This document shows, piece by piece, positions 11,236 to 22,429 of a stretch of DNA of 64,000 nt. The translations under genes were made by a program, and so were the position numbers. The first letter of the stretch is position 1, and each line of letters starts with the position of its first letter. This stretch comes from Odontocerum albicorne (Eukaryota; Arthropoda; Insecta; Trichoptera; Odontoceridae): contig OX463863.1 of NCBI GenBank assembly GCA_949825065.1, forward strand, positions 20,980,251 through 21,044,250, written 5' to 3'. The notes under the pieces are model-generated. The model did not search any database. It saw only the letters and a program-made list of their open reading frames with translations, and was not told where the DNA came from.

Positions 11236-12520
11236 TCCATTTTTACACTAATTTTGATCTCCAGAAACTCTTATATAACGGAAAAGGCAAAATTGAAATA
11301 CTTAGCAACAGTGGTGTGTATACACTTTTATGTGCTGACTTCGATAATTTATATAAAGGAAAGACAGGAAGATATTTTGAAAAGAGATTTTGTGAGCACA
11401 AATCCGCATTAACAAATCCTCTAATTTATTCTGAAATGGCTAATCATTGTCACAGTGAAAATCATACATTTTCTATGGTTGATGCTAAATTCTTACATAT
11501 CAGTTATAACCAGGGTTGTGGAGTCGGAACATTTTAGGCGGAGTCGGTGTCGGAAAAAATCGACCGACTCCGACTCCGTTTAAGTTTCGGTAGAGCGGTT
11601 ATTTTCCGCGCTTTAAATGATTAAATCAGATTTAAGAGCTTCCATAAATCCTGACTTAATAGAAGCAATTCTTTTTAGATCTAATTCCATTTAGACCACG
11701 AATAGGAAATAAGATTTATATAAAGTCTATTTACTTTCAAAAATCTTATCTTGTGTTCTATTCAATATTGAATCAAAATAATAATAAACAATATTAATAA
11801 GATTTAGTTAACGTATGAAAACAAATGAAGCAACCTTTTAATTTTATTTTGAAGTGTTTTCTTATTTTTTTTAATACCTACCTGTGTTGTTTTTGTAATT
11901 ATTTTAAAAGTTTTATTTTATTTTTTTTTTAAATATTAATATATATTTTTAATATTATTTTTGTGTGAAGATATTGCTTAATGCGTATTGTTTATATATT
12001 TTTTTATTAAATTGTTTCATTTGTGTACGAATATAATAATTTTTTTATTTATACCTGTATCCATTATTAATAAGTCAATATAAATACATTAGGTAGACGC
12101 AGTAAATTATAAAATAAAATAAAAATTGAAGTCAGAGTCAAGAGTTGGAGTCGGAGTATAAAAATAAAATAAAGCCGGAGTCGGTAAATTTTCATCAGAC
12201 TCCACAGCCCTGGTTATAACGGAAATAAATAGGACAGATTAGAGGGACTAGAAATCGTTTCTTAAGTCAGTGCATTGGGATTAACATCTGGTTAATACAT
12301 ATATTCCCAATAACTCACCACTGCTTGCTGAAGTTGTCTCCTGCCTCCCTCCACCTACAATCCCCAACCGAAATGTTTACCGTTAGAAATGTGTATGTCG
12401 GTACCAGTTCGAACAGAATTCAGTCTTGTTTTTGCTCCCCTGATGATGAGGTGAAAACCTTGAAACCGGTAGGGTTATACCGTTATATAAAGTGGAATAA
12501 ACTGTGTATAGCTTAACAAT
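11235..12520 (+). mobile_element. Penelope-like GIY-YIG fragment, interrupted by a hAT element
   Basis: The frame 11235-11510 reads a GIY-YIG nuclease: GVYTLLCAD, then LYKGKTGRYFEKRFCEHKS, and a conserved region NPLIYSEMANHCHSENHTF. It stops at the hAT insertion and resumes at 12221 with NGNK and a stop. The tail at 12425-12505 has CTGATGA, an AGGT/ACCT stem and GAAAC. The fragment ends in 'aagtggaataaac' just 5' of U2 exon A. The reverse transcriptase part is missing. The family assignment rests on the GIY-YIG domain. Confidence 0.65.
11511..12212 (+). mobile_element. hAT-type non-autonomous element with a remnant of the hAT C-terminal domain
   Basis: The 702-bp element has terminal inverted repeats (cagggttgtggagtc and its inverse gactccacagccctg) and an exact 8-bp target duplication, gttataac, at 11503-11510 and 12213-12220. 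An 8-bp duplication and CAGGG ends fit hAT elements. At about 11584-11685 the sequence can be read as VERLFSAL, stop, then MIKSDLRASINPDL, which matches the dimerisation region at the end of hAT transposases. The rest of the transposase is absent. A second copy lies at 32358-32782. Confidence 0.8.
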
Positions 12521-12558
12521 ATCAATGTTTAAATATTTTAAATGTTTCCAGGTTATAG

Positions 12559-15176
12559 ATGAATCCTCAGCTACGTAAAAAGAGTGCAGAAGTAATGGTG
12601 AAAGAAGAAAAGACAGAAGATGGGGATTCTGCAGCAGTGTTCCCCCAGTATGATATCAGTGTACACGAGGCAGATATCAAACAGGAATGTGCGCAAGATA
12701 TCAGCGCAGATTCCAGACATGTTGATGATAATCCCACGGACCCAAGTACACTTAATATTGTTTAACTTAAATAAATACGAGAGATATGATAATCATTCAA
12801 CTTATGTTATAAAAGTGGTGTTTAACCTACAGGTTAACACCACCTATTCCATACCAGGCATAGATAAGGTGGTGTGTACCTGTAAGCCAGAATGTTTTTA
12901 ACATTTTGCATTATTGAAAATATTATAATACGTAAAAAGTTTATTAATCACAAAATGTTCTGTTACGAGTATGTTTTGTGCCTCTTTTTTTATCAAATTT
13001 TATGATTTTTTACTGTCTTAATCAAATTCAGAAATATGAAATACAACATTCAGTGTACAAATTTTCTTTCTGTAAAATCTTGCCAAAAAATTATGTGACA
13101 GTTAATTTATAAAATATGAGAAATCCACTTTAAAAAACTACCGACAAACCAACAAGCAACACACAATGCATGTTCAATGGAACACTTTAGAAAAATAACA
13201 ATACACGTTTATCAATTTTTGTTTTATGACTTCAGTAAATTTGATCTTGTATGTTTTTTTCTGTAGATATTAAGGTCCAGCCACCTTATGGTACATTCGA
13301 TAAAGAAATGTCTTCAGTTATGAGTTCAGTAAAGCAATCCCATGATTTTGAATTTGAACTATGTTCAAATTTTTTCATAAAAGAAGAAAATGTTATAAAA
13401 GAGGACACTGCGCCAGTATTCCCTGATTTTGCTATGGACATACAGGAAGCGGATATAAAAAAGGAATGTGCTCGGGACAGTAACACAGAGACTGTTGATG
13501 TTTCTGACACGCATGCAATAACCAGTGAGTATAAATATTTGAATTGTATTCTGAATAAGTTTTCACTTATTCATTAAATTTTCAACAATATAATCTTTCT
13601 GTACTTGGTTTGAAATAGGATTCAACTTAATACTTAGAACTAATAATAAGGTTAAAATGTTTTTATCTTAACAATTCAATACAAGTTAATTGTTGTAAGA
13701 CAAAAAACTCAAATTTGAGAAATGCTTTATTAAAAAAATTTTAAGATTTTTCTTTTAAACACTTTTTCAAAAAACATACATCGGAGATTTTTTCTTGATT
13801 TTCAAATGTTTTTAGATTCCGGTGGTTTTCATGGCTTTGAACATTGTGGAAAAATGTTCTTAAACAGTTCAAATTTAAAACACCATTTAAGAATTCATAA
13901 TGGAGAAAATTCCTGCAGTTCTGAAAATTGTAAAAAGTTATTTATACAAAATATGAGTTTAAAATCTCATGAACGGATTCCTAGTGTAAAGACGCCTTAC
14001 TGCTGTACACAATGCGATAAGACATTCTCACTGAAATGTCGTTTAAAATCTCATGAAAGGATTCATAGCGAAGAAAAGCCTTACAGTTGTGGACAATGTG
14101 GTAAGACATTTTCACAAAAATGTTTTTTAAAATCTCATGAAAGAGTTCATAGTGGAGAGAAGCCTTACAGATGTGATCAATGTGATAAGACATTCTCACG
14201 AAAAGATAAATTAAAATCTCATGAAAGAATGCATAGTGGAAAAAAAACCCATAGTTGTGGACAATGTGGAAAGACATTCTCAGAAAAAAATATTTTAAGA
14301 CGTCATGAAAGGATTCATAGCGGAGATAAGCCTTACAGTTGTGGACAATGTGATAAGACATTCTCACAAAAATGTAATTTACAATCTCATGAAAAGATTC
14401 ATAGTGGAGAGAAACCATACAGATGTGGTCAATGTGATAAGACATTCTCACGAAAAGATCAATTGAAATCTCATGAAAGAATTCATTGTGAAGAAAACTC
14501 CCTTAGCTGTGGACAATGCGGAAAGACATTTTCAAAAAAATATATTTTAAAACGTCATGAAAGGATTCATAGTGGAGAGGAGTTTTACAGCTGTGGACAA
14601 TGTGATAAGATATTCTCACAAAAATATCTTTTAAAATCTCATGAAAGGATTCATAATAAAGAGAAGGCTTATAACTGTGTACAATGTGATAAAACATTCT
14701 CTCAAAAATGTAATTTGAAATCTCATGAAAGGATTCATAGTGGAGAGAAACCTTACAGTTGTAAACAATGTAATAAGACATTTTCACAAAAGGAAAGTTT
14801 AAAATCGCACGAAAGTATTCATAGTGGAGAGAAGCCTTTCAGCTGTGGTCAATGTGATAAAACATTCTCACGAAAATATAAATTAAAATCTCATGAAATA
14901 ATTCATAGTGGAAAAAAACCCCATAGCTGTGGACAATGTGGAAAGACATTCTCAGAAAAAATTGTTTTAAAACGTCATGAAAGGATTCATAGCGGAGAGA
15001 AGCCTTACAGTTGTGGACAATGTGATAAGACATTCTCACAAAAATGTAATTTAAAATCTCATGAAAGGATTCATAGTGGAGAAAAGCCTTACAGATGTAG
15101 TCAATGTGAGAAAACATTCTCACGAAAAGATCAATTAAAATGTCATGAAACAATTCATAGTGGCGCAAACCCCTAA
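12559..15176 (+). CDS. C2H2 zinc finger protein, unit U2, truncated by a mariner
   Basis: Coding parts are 12559-12745, 13267-13524 and 13816-15176, all joined in phase 1. The start follows an intact 'ttccag' acceptor. Exon A (MNPQL) has VKEE and IKQE, and exon B has IKEE and IKKE. Exon C starts with two degenerate fingers (FEHCGKMF lacks the first Cys; the second ends ERIP) followed by 14 canonical C2H2 fingers. These fall into a three-finger pattern: RKDKL, then EKNIL with RRH, then QKCNL. The protein ends SGANP because a mariner at 15176-16470 entered the next linker. The stop TAA consists of the duplicated TA plus the first base of the element. Remains of the array continue at 16473 in the same frame. 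The truncated product could still be made and bind DNA; whether it is used is unknown. Confidence 0.7.
12826..12886 (+). repeat. Intronic foldback hairpin (U2)
   Basis: An inverted repeat of about 27 bp per arm (acctacaggt, caccacctattcc and their complements) surrounds the loop 'ataccaggca'. The same foldback lies at the same place in intron 1 of U3, U4, U5 and U6. In U1 this position is taken by the Penelope-like fragment. Confidence 0.8.
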
Positions 15177-16470
15177 TAGGTTAAGTCAATAAGTTTTGAA
15201 AGCGACATCTATGGAGCAGTAGAAAACCCAAAATTTCTACGCCATTTTAATATTTCATCTTTCATAAGAACGTACTCAAAATTTCATTTCGATCTGTCAA
15301 TTCATTTTTTGTTTACAAGCCATTTGAAGTTGACGTGTCAGTGTATTTTTTAACAATGGAAAAATCCGAATATCGTGCAGTGATTAAATTCTTTGTTTTG
15401 GAAGGTTTATCGGCTACTGAGATCCATGCAAAGATGGTGAAAGTATTAAAGGAGTCTTCTCCTTCATTTCCAACCGTTGACCGATGGGTTTTGGAGTTTA
15501 AGCGTGGCCGTACAAGCGTTGAAGACGATCCACGCTCAGGACGTCCAAAAAGTGCATCAACACCAGAAATCATAGCGAAAATACAGGATATGGTTTTGGA
15601 AGATCATCGATCGACTGTGGATGTGATAGCTGACACCATAGGCATCTCACATGGAACAACATGGCATATTTTGGCTGAAGTTTTGGGTTTCAAAAAACTG
15701 TGTGCACAATGGGTGCCGCATTTGCTAACAATGCAACAAAAACACGTTCGAATGCGACTTTCTGAGCAACATTTGGAGCAATTTTGAAAGGATAAAAAGG
15801 ATTTTCTGCGTCGATTCATCACTATGGATGAGACTTGGGTCTACCACCATGATCCTGAATAAAAACAAGAGGCTAAGGAATGGTGTGAACCAGGCACTTT
15901 GGCTCCGAAGCGAATTCGTGTCCAGAAATCGGCCAAGAAGGTGTTAGCGTCAGTTTTTTGGGATGCAAAAGGAATTTTATTGATAGATTATCTCCAAACT
16001 GGTAAGACAATCAACTCTGATTATTATTGTGACCTTTTGGACCAGTTGGATGAAAAAAATTGTGAAAAAAGACCCGGTTTGCAGAAGAAAAAAATCATTT
16101 TTCATCAAGACAATGCACCTGCTCACACAGCTCAAAAAACCATCGCGAAAATCAGTGAATTGGGGTACGAATTGTTGCAGCATCCACCCTATTCGCCAGA
16201 TTTAGCTCCCTCTGACTTCTGGCTGTTCTCACACCTCAAAAAATTCCTTCGTGGAAAGCATTTTTCATCAAACGAAGAGGTTATAGCCGTCGTAGAGGAG
16301 TATTTTGCAGGCCTTCCAGAAAGTCACTTCCGTGATGGGACAACAAAGTTGGAAGATCGTTGGACCAAGTGTATTGATCTTATGGGAGACTATACTGAGC
16401 AATAAAAGTGATTTCCCCCCAAAAAAGATGTATTTTCATTTCCGCTTTCAAAACTTTTTGACTAACCTAG
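15176..16470 (+). mobile_element. Mariner transposon in the zinc finger exon of U2
   Basis: Inverted ends (taggttaagtcaataag and, inverted, cttttttgactaaccta-like sequence) enclose 1295 bp with TA at 15174-15175 and 16471-16472. Removing the element and one TA rejoins the finger linker in frame (NP then YSCGQ). One reading frame, 15335-16405, spans the whole transposase, with only two in-frame stops: TGA at 15785-15787 and TAA at 15860-15862. The N-terminal helix-turn-helix region, MDETW, HQDNAPAH and YSPDLAPSDFWLF (a D,D34D mariner core) are all present. No frameshift is seen, so the insertion looks younger than most others here. Confidence 0.9.
15335..16405 (+). pseudogene. Mariner transposase with two nonsense codons
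   Basis: The frame would encode about 356 residues, a normal mariner length. Residues 1-110 form the paired helix-turn-helix DNA-binding part, including GRTSVEDDPRSGRP. The catalytic acidic residues lie in MDETW, HQDNAPAH and YSPDLAPSD, with 34 residues between the last two. The stop at 15785 falls where related transposases often have arginine, so a CGA to TGA transition is plausible. As it stands it yields only a 150-residue DNA-binding fragment. Confidence 0.85.
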
Positions 16471-16560
16471 TATAGCTGTGGACAACGTGGAGAGACATTC
16501 TTAGAAAAAAATATTTTGAAATGAAAGGATTCATAGTAGAGAGAAGTCTTACAGCTGTGC
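16471..16560 (+). pseudogene. Detached end of the U2 zinc finger array
   Basis: Directly after the mariner the finger continues as SCGQRGETFLEKNILK, with the second Cys changed to Arg. The frame is then lost by a small deletion before 'aaaggattcatag'. A further piece of linker follows (REKSYSCA). This was part of exon C of U2 before the insertion and was probably already degenerate. Confidence 0.8.
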
Positions 16561-17012
16561 ATGACTTATTATTGAGAAGCCAAAAGCGTGTGCATGACTC
16601 ATTATTTTTTGACAGTTCATATTTTACATCCTTTCCAGGGATTCGTCACCAGTTTTATAATCTTGATTGTTGTTATTTTTTAAAAAAAATTTTCTGGTAT
16701 GTTTTTTTATTGTTATTTTTTATCTGGTATGTTCTATTGTACCGTTACTCTTTTTATAATAAATGTATATTTGTTTTCTTTATCATTTCATTTTCAAAAT
16801 AAAAGAGAAATCTCACTTGAATATTTACCCTCTAGAGAGAAAACAATCCATAGTAGTATGTTTGGTTTTGCTGAAAATAAAATACTTGTTTCGTATGTAT
16901 CCCAAAAAAATAAAGCAGTATTATTATTATCCACTCAACTCAATGATGCAGAAATTGATTATTCAGAAAAACAAAAGCCACTATAGTAATTATACATCAT
17001 TATAATAATACG

Positions 17013-17530
17013 AAAATTGGAGTAGATACGGGAGACCAAATTACTTGAGAGTACTCTTGCTCAAGGTCAACGAGAAGATGGCCTTTCCGTCTTTTTATGG
17101 AAATTATAGATATGGCTGCATTGAATGCATACCTCTTATGGATAGACTAATATCCAGAGTGGAAACAAAATAATAAATACCGCCGAAAACATTTCGTAAG
17201 AGAGTTAAGTTGGGAATTGGCAAAGCCCAATATCCTAAAAAGGAAAAATAGCAACATCAAATATCACAAGCAACAACAAGATGCTTTCAATACTGTTTTA
17301 ACATATTGTGGCGAGTCAATACCTGAAACATCAGTAAATAATACCTTGTTGGCACCTCGTGAGGTCCTCAAAAGAGAAAGTTGTGGGTTTCGTTAGAAAA
17401 ATTAGAGAAAAAGAACCGGGTTATTCTGCAATATTTGTCAAACACCTGTGTGTTTAGTACGTAGAATAGAAACAAAAGTTATTTGGTGCCCCAATTACGA
17501 TAACTTTCTCCACAGGATTAAACTTTGTTT
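17013..17530 (+). mobile_element. piggyBac-type transposase C-terminal remnant
   Basis: Read in frame from 17013 the protein shows KIGVDTGDQ, then YSCSRSTRRWPFRLFMEI, then IDMAALNAYLLWID. This is the hallmark order around the last catalytic region of piggyBac transposases. After a tail (RRKHFVRELSWELAKPNIL) comes a cysteine-rich end with FCNICQTPVCL. In-frame stops lie in the DQ/YS gap, after LLWID and around the cysteine-rich part. It lies between two pieces of the U2 zinc finger tail. Its terminal repeats were not located. Confidence 0.75.
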
Positions 17531-17934
17531 ATGTGTTTGTCCTATTTTATAATTTTCTGTCAAGTGTTTATATTTTCCAAATTGCATATTTAATTGATTT
17601 GAATTACATGTTTGTTTTTATATTATTATTTTTAAATTTACATATTCATTTTATATTTTGTTTATGTTATTTATCCTCTTAATTCTTATTGCTAAAAAAT
17701 TTTATTGCTAAAAAAATACACGCTTCATTTTATTGTTGTTTAACAGTTGGAAACTCCTATTACGCATACGCAGATAGAGTGGGGATAATGATATCTGTGC
17801 GCACCATAATTGTCACTGTACAAATTAAATTCCTATAGAAATGTCGTCTCTCTGTTTCAGCTCTTATTTTATCATTTCTTGCACTTATTTTATATTATTC
17901 CATGTTTCTATACATAATAAAATGATTTTTATAG

Positions 17935-18240
17935 CTAACTACAAAAATCCTACAGCTGTGGATATTGTACTAATTTATTTAACATATGAAAGGATTCAAA
18001 GTAGAGAGAAACTCGACAGCTGTGGACAGTGTGGAAATCAATCTCAAACAATAGAAGTTGAATAGACCATTTAAGGATTCATAGTTATAAAAAGGGTATT
18101 AAGAAGAAGCCCTTAAAGCTAGAGAAATTATGGGAAGACATTCTTAGAAAAACGATATTTAATATCTTATGCAAGAACTTATAGTGCCGAGAAACACTCA
18201 AACTTCATTGTGGATTGCATTTTAACATTAAAACCTTCGA
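17935..18240 (+). pseudogene. C-terminal zinc finger remnant of U2
   Basis: The stretch reads a broken finger and then REKLDSCGQCGNQSQTIEVE followed by a stop at 18063-18065. The same terminal sequence is found at 5940-5993 and 42370-42429. I take it as the ancestral C-terminus of the gene family, now separated from the U2 array by the mariner and the piggyBac remnant. Confidence 0.7.
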
Positions 18241-19330
18241 AAAATTCATTTTATACAAAAGCAGGAGTAAAACGGTAATTTTTTAACTTGTAACTTTATT
18301 ATTTTTCTGAACTTTGGAAATAATTTTTCAGGTGCTATATTTTTTTGTTTTATTATTTTTGTATGAATTTTGTAAATGAATAAATACCCTGTGTTATGTT
18401 GCACTATTCTGCATACCGGCTGGATTAATATTATTTTTATTATTAATAATACAGCGTGAATTATTGGCAATTTTTTACCATATAATCTTTAACCCTGAGA
18501 GATCGGCGCACTGCTATAGCAGTGGAAGAAATTTGTTCTACCCTTGTATTCTAAATGAATATCATTCATTTAGAATACAAGGGTACATATTCTAAAATAT
18601 ATTTATGTTGTAAAAATATATGTTTTTTGTTTTTTTGTTGTTTAAAATAAATATTTATCACGAACGTCCGAATCGTAAATATATCTCAGCACTAGATAGA
18701 CAATTATATTTTTTTCTCGTAGCGCTCTCAGGGTTAAGCTTTGATACTGTTAAAGAATTTGTATCTAAAATGTGCTTTTGTTCTGGAAATTTTTCAAGGA
18801 ATTAAGGAAAGAAAAAAAATATTTTTAAAAAGTCGCCGGAATGATTTTTTTTAACATTAATATTTGTAACATTAAATATCAGCAATGTTCTTATAAATAA
18901 CTTTTATGTAATGAAATGACTGAATCATGGGTCATTTGCATTGTCTGTGATAGAGAATTATTTGGTGACAGGTAGAGACACAGTGTTTAGCAGGGACTGT
19001 TCCTTATTGACTTGCGGGCGAATAGCCATGGTACAATGTTACAGTATCGGGGTTGGCAGAGAGATCAGGTCTTCATTTCATTCAGCTTCCATATTTGTTC
19101 ACTACTTCCTCCGTACATCTTGTAATGGCATAAACAGAAATAATTTTATACATTTTTCATGTTTATTTAGACCACAACTTGTTATTAAAAAATATTGGTC
19201 TCTCCGGAAGTTATTTAAATTTTTGAGGTCAAATTTGTATGTGAAATTACACCAAACACTTGTGAATGATGATTTTCAATATTTTTAGTATCTCAGCGAT
19301 TCCTTAGGTCATACAATCATTGGTAATTGG
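18240..19330 (+). repeat. Downstream block of U2 with R1
   Basis: Apart from the TTAA element at 18493-18733, this is the same non-coding block as 6120-7100 and 43075-43930. R1 occurs at 18985-19140 with the 'cttgcgggcgaatagccatg' landmark. No gene is supported. Confidence 0.65.
18493..18733. mobile_element. piggyBac-type MITE, TTAA-flanked
   Basis: The 241-bp element starts ccctgagag and ends with its complement ctctcaggg. It is flanked on both sides by TTAA (18489-18492 and 18734-18737). The paralogous sites near 6405 and 43315 are empty and carry a single TTAA. Inside, at about 18538-18586, is a perfect inverted repeat of about 22 bp per arm around 'atc'. Confidence 0.85.
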
Positions 19331-19539
19331 GCTTCTAGAGTTGAGTGGTAATTGGCCTTTCGTAAAAGAAATCGCTTAAGATCATTTTGATTAAGAGAAA
19401 ATATGAAACAATGATTAAATAAAAAACTGCGCTTTATAAACTGTTTTTTTATAATATAGTAATTATAATAGAGTTACAATTAAAAATATGTCATAATATT
19501 TGTTCACAATATAAAACAATAATTATAAACATACAATAC

Positions 19540-19990
19540 TAAAAATCTGACAATTTGCCTAATGCTGTTAAGCCGAAAATGAAAACATACAGTGATGGTG
19601 AAGTGAAAATGAAACAAAATATTAATGCAGAAGCTACTGCTTGACGTGTGTATTCCAATTTTGAAAGTCGTTCAATCGAAGTGAAACAAGTCGGCAAATG
19701 CAAGGTTTCAAAGCAAATGAAAATGAATTTATTGTCATTGTTAAAATTGACCTTTGTATTGACAAGTCTCAAGGAGTGGTGGGCTGCCTACCGATAGGGC
19801 GGGTTTAAGTTTCCATTGAATAAGGGTGGTTGGTATTTGTTTTTAAACAAGCATTATGTGTGTCTTTTCACTGAATGATATTTATGTGAAAATAGGAAAA
19901 AAATGTCTGGTGGGCTGTCAGGGAGATTGTCTTCCTCACTCAGACAGCTCGCACCATTCCTAAGAAAGAAGTAAACTCTGTAATGGGAGA
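19540..19990 (-). repeat. Repeat block P, inverted copy
   Basis: This matches the block at 1-260 in reverse orientation and the copies at 44690-45165 and 51600-52090 in the same orientation. It lies downstream of U2, so here it is not next to an exon A. That argues for breakage of the duplicated unit at this point. Confidence 0.6.
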
Positions 19991-20109
19991 AAAATACGAA
20001 TCTGGCAATGAAGATTATATTTACATGCCATCAATTGTTATAAAAAAAAAGTTTGGCGGACAACCTTTGGATTTTTTTTGGTTAAAAATCTTATATTTCA
20101 TTTAATCTA

Positions 20110-20320
20110 GTCCTTTCACCCTGTTGCAATTTGTGTGGCTACTCAGATCAATCTGCAGACCATATTTTGAGGAGCTGTGAGGAAAGTATCCTCTGACAAT
20201 AGGGAGGAGCTCCATACAGCTATCCACCGAACTATCTTCGGTCCGATTGACCATCCTGACCTTGTGCCGGCCAGGGATAATTTTACAATTTTGTCCAATC
20301 TTTGTAATAAATGGTGACTG
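20110..20320 (+). mobile_element. Non-LTR retrotransposon C-terminal fragment
   Basis: The frame reads CNLCGYSDQSADHILRSCEE and, after a one-base shift, DNREELHTAIHRTIFGP to LSNLCNKW and a stop. A C-x2-C ... H ... C motif followed by such a tail is usual at the C-terminal end of LINEs that carry RNase H. Only this end is present. Confidence 0.6.
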
Positions 20321-20519
20321 TTGTAATCTTCAAACGACTTCTGTAGTATAAATTATTAAAATAATTATATTGTTTTTTATTTAATATTTTCCTATTTAAT
20401 CCAAATTTCAACACTGGTATTAAATAAACATAGTAGTGGCACCTGTTGGTACCACCACTATCTTTTTCATACTCCAGTGTGACCTATTTTCTTTATTTAA
20501 AGTCTTTTGGCAATCCAAT

Positions 20520-21010
20520 GTATGAAAGATGCGAAGAGAATAATCTGAGAATGAATGTTGCAAAATTCAAAGTGATGGTGATACAAAAGAGTGAAAGGAA
20601 AAGCAATTACAATATAAGAGTTAAGAGGGATAACAAACGGCATGTGGAAAGAATGAATAAAGAAAAAATAACAAAACAGATATACAGTATAGTGCTAATG
20701 TGAGAGGAAGGTCAAGATAAGTATTGTTGGATTAAGTAAATGATATTCTTAAAGGACATGTAGAAAGTCAGAGAAATCATAGAAGTTATAGAAGAAGGTG
20801 TATGGATGTAGAAGAGGCTAAGGATGTGTGCCGAGATAGGAAGACCTGGCACTCTGACTATACTGACAGGGAAATGGCATTATGGTATGAACATTTGTAA
20901 TCTGGGGTTGTTGAAGTCCTTTCCTAGCTTCTGGAATCTAAAAATATTTCCAAAATATCAAAACCACAAACTTTGCTGTCCTTGTGGACTTGACAATTTA
21001 TGATTTTCGA
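20520..21010 (+). mobile_element. LINE reverse transcriptase and 3' remnant
   Basis: The frame 20520-20700 reads CEENNLRMNVAKFKVMVIQ, a typical reverse transcriptase stretch after the YADD box. About 100 bp later a stretch reads RCMDVEEAKDVCRDRKTWHS. The end region recurs inverted at 11045-11235 and 36180-36460. The element is decayed. Confidence 0.6.
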
Positions 21011-21599
21011 GTATCGCTGGAGTTGATTAGTTTTGAACTCAACTCAGACTTTTGAACATAAAACAGTATGTTCTATTGATAAGGAAATAGGGAGGTGCTC
21101 CATGCAGCTATCCACTGGTCTAAATTAATTTTAAATTTAAAATGTTTGAGAAAATATATTTTGTTTTATTTGTACAGAATATTGATAGGGAAAATTTCTT
21201 CAAAATTGTATCAAAATGTAAATTTTCATCAAAATTGAAGTTACTCAAATGTGAACCAAAAAACTTTAAGTGTAAAAGAACTAATACAGTTCATGTAAAA
21301 AAGTGTTGTATTGTACTGATGTAACCTCCATTGTACTTATGTAACGGTGATCACTAAATGCCTTTATAAATCACAAAATGCCACTTTATCAAGCAGTGCC
21401 CACTGATATACAAACAATCACAGTGAAACGGTCAGAATGAACCTATAAACCAATGTAGTTACAATTAGCAATTACAAAGAAAAAATAACATAACCAGTGG
21501 TATGTTTGCCTGTGTTATTGAATGTGATTAAGGATTATATAACTTATTTGGCTTATTTTATTTCAAAGTAATAGTTAAGTAATTTATGATTTAGATATG

Positions 21600-21905
21600 T
21601 TGGACGGATGAGTGACGAAAGGCAGATTAAATAAATATGTGATGCAAGGAGAAGAGGAAGTTGTTGCAGCGGATGATTGAAAAATATAAAAAATACTCTA
21701 CTAAACTGTCGCTACGCTTTTTAATGTGTCTTTCATCTCGCCTATCACATATCAACACACTGTCAAGATAGTAAAACTCATCAACCAGCTCTAATTTCTC
21801 CGAGCTAAACTATACATCGCACACACTTTTAACAACACCACTTTCTATAACATTTGATTTCGTTACATTAATTTTCAAATCTTAGCTACATTCATTTCTA
21901 AATCT
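21600..21905 (-). mobile_element. LINE reverse transcriptase remnant
   Basis: On the minus strand the sequence reads LKINVTKSNVIESGVVKSV and then KLELVDEFYYLDSVLICD, which fits a LINE reverse transcriptase between the YADD box and the thumb region. Stops interrupt it. Confidence 0.6.
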
Positions 21906-22429
21906 AAATATTATTTATTTTAATTTCAAAATATTTGTTTAAACTTAAATGGCTTAACACATTTCCACTCACAAAATATACAATTTTTATAACATTTACT
22001 GCAGTGCTCAAGCCAATGGGGAACCCCACATTATTCTTTCAAAGAAAACCGCATGAATATGCTCAACAATTAATGGGTCACGATAAAAAAGAAGACCTTT
22101 GATAGACTCGCACGCGCCCATTGGTTAAACTACCCGTATGTTTCGCACATATAGTACACGTGGGAACACGGGCTCTGGACACAGCCTCCTTAGCAGATGG
22201 CTAACAGAACAGGAATGGCACGAGGGGCTCGACAGTCAGTATTAATACTGAGATCCTCTCCGGTGTTTAACTTGGCTATATAATGCTGTGCGCGGATTAA
22301 CGTAAGCCTCTCCTAGAAAGGGATTAACTTTCCAGTAATATCATATCCATGGAACGACCGAGCCGGTGCAATTGTAGCATTACCCCAACAATCTTTACTT
22401 TTCTAATTTCTTCCTTTAACACGTTCAAT
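21906..22429. other. Unassigned sequence
   Basis: No open frame or repeat family recognised elsewhere in the window is seen here. From about 22010 the base composition is less AT-rich than the surroundings. It directly precedes two tandem arrays. Confidence 0.5.

Noticed and set aside
16521..17005. Overlapping short frames 16521-16802, 16699-16986 and 16763-17005
   Set aside because: AT-rich, low-complexity sequence with no similarity to anything else in the window; likely chance.
19539..19772. Minus-strand frame in block P (LHLPTCFTS), also at 44766-44963
   Set aside because: The two frames agree over only a short middle part and are closed in the copies at 1-260 and 51600-52090.
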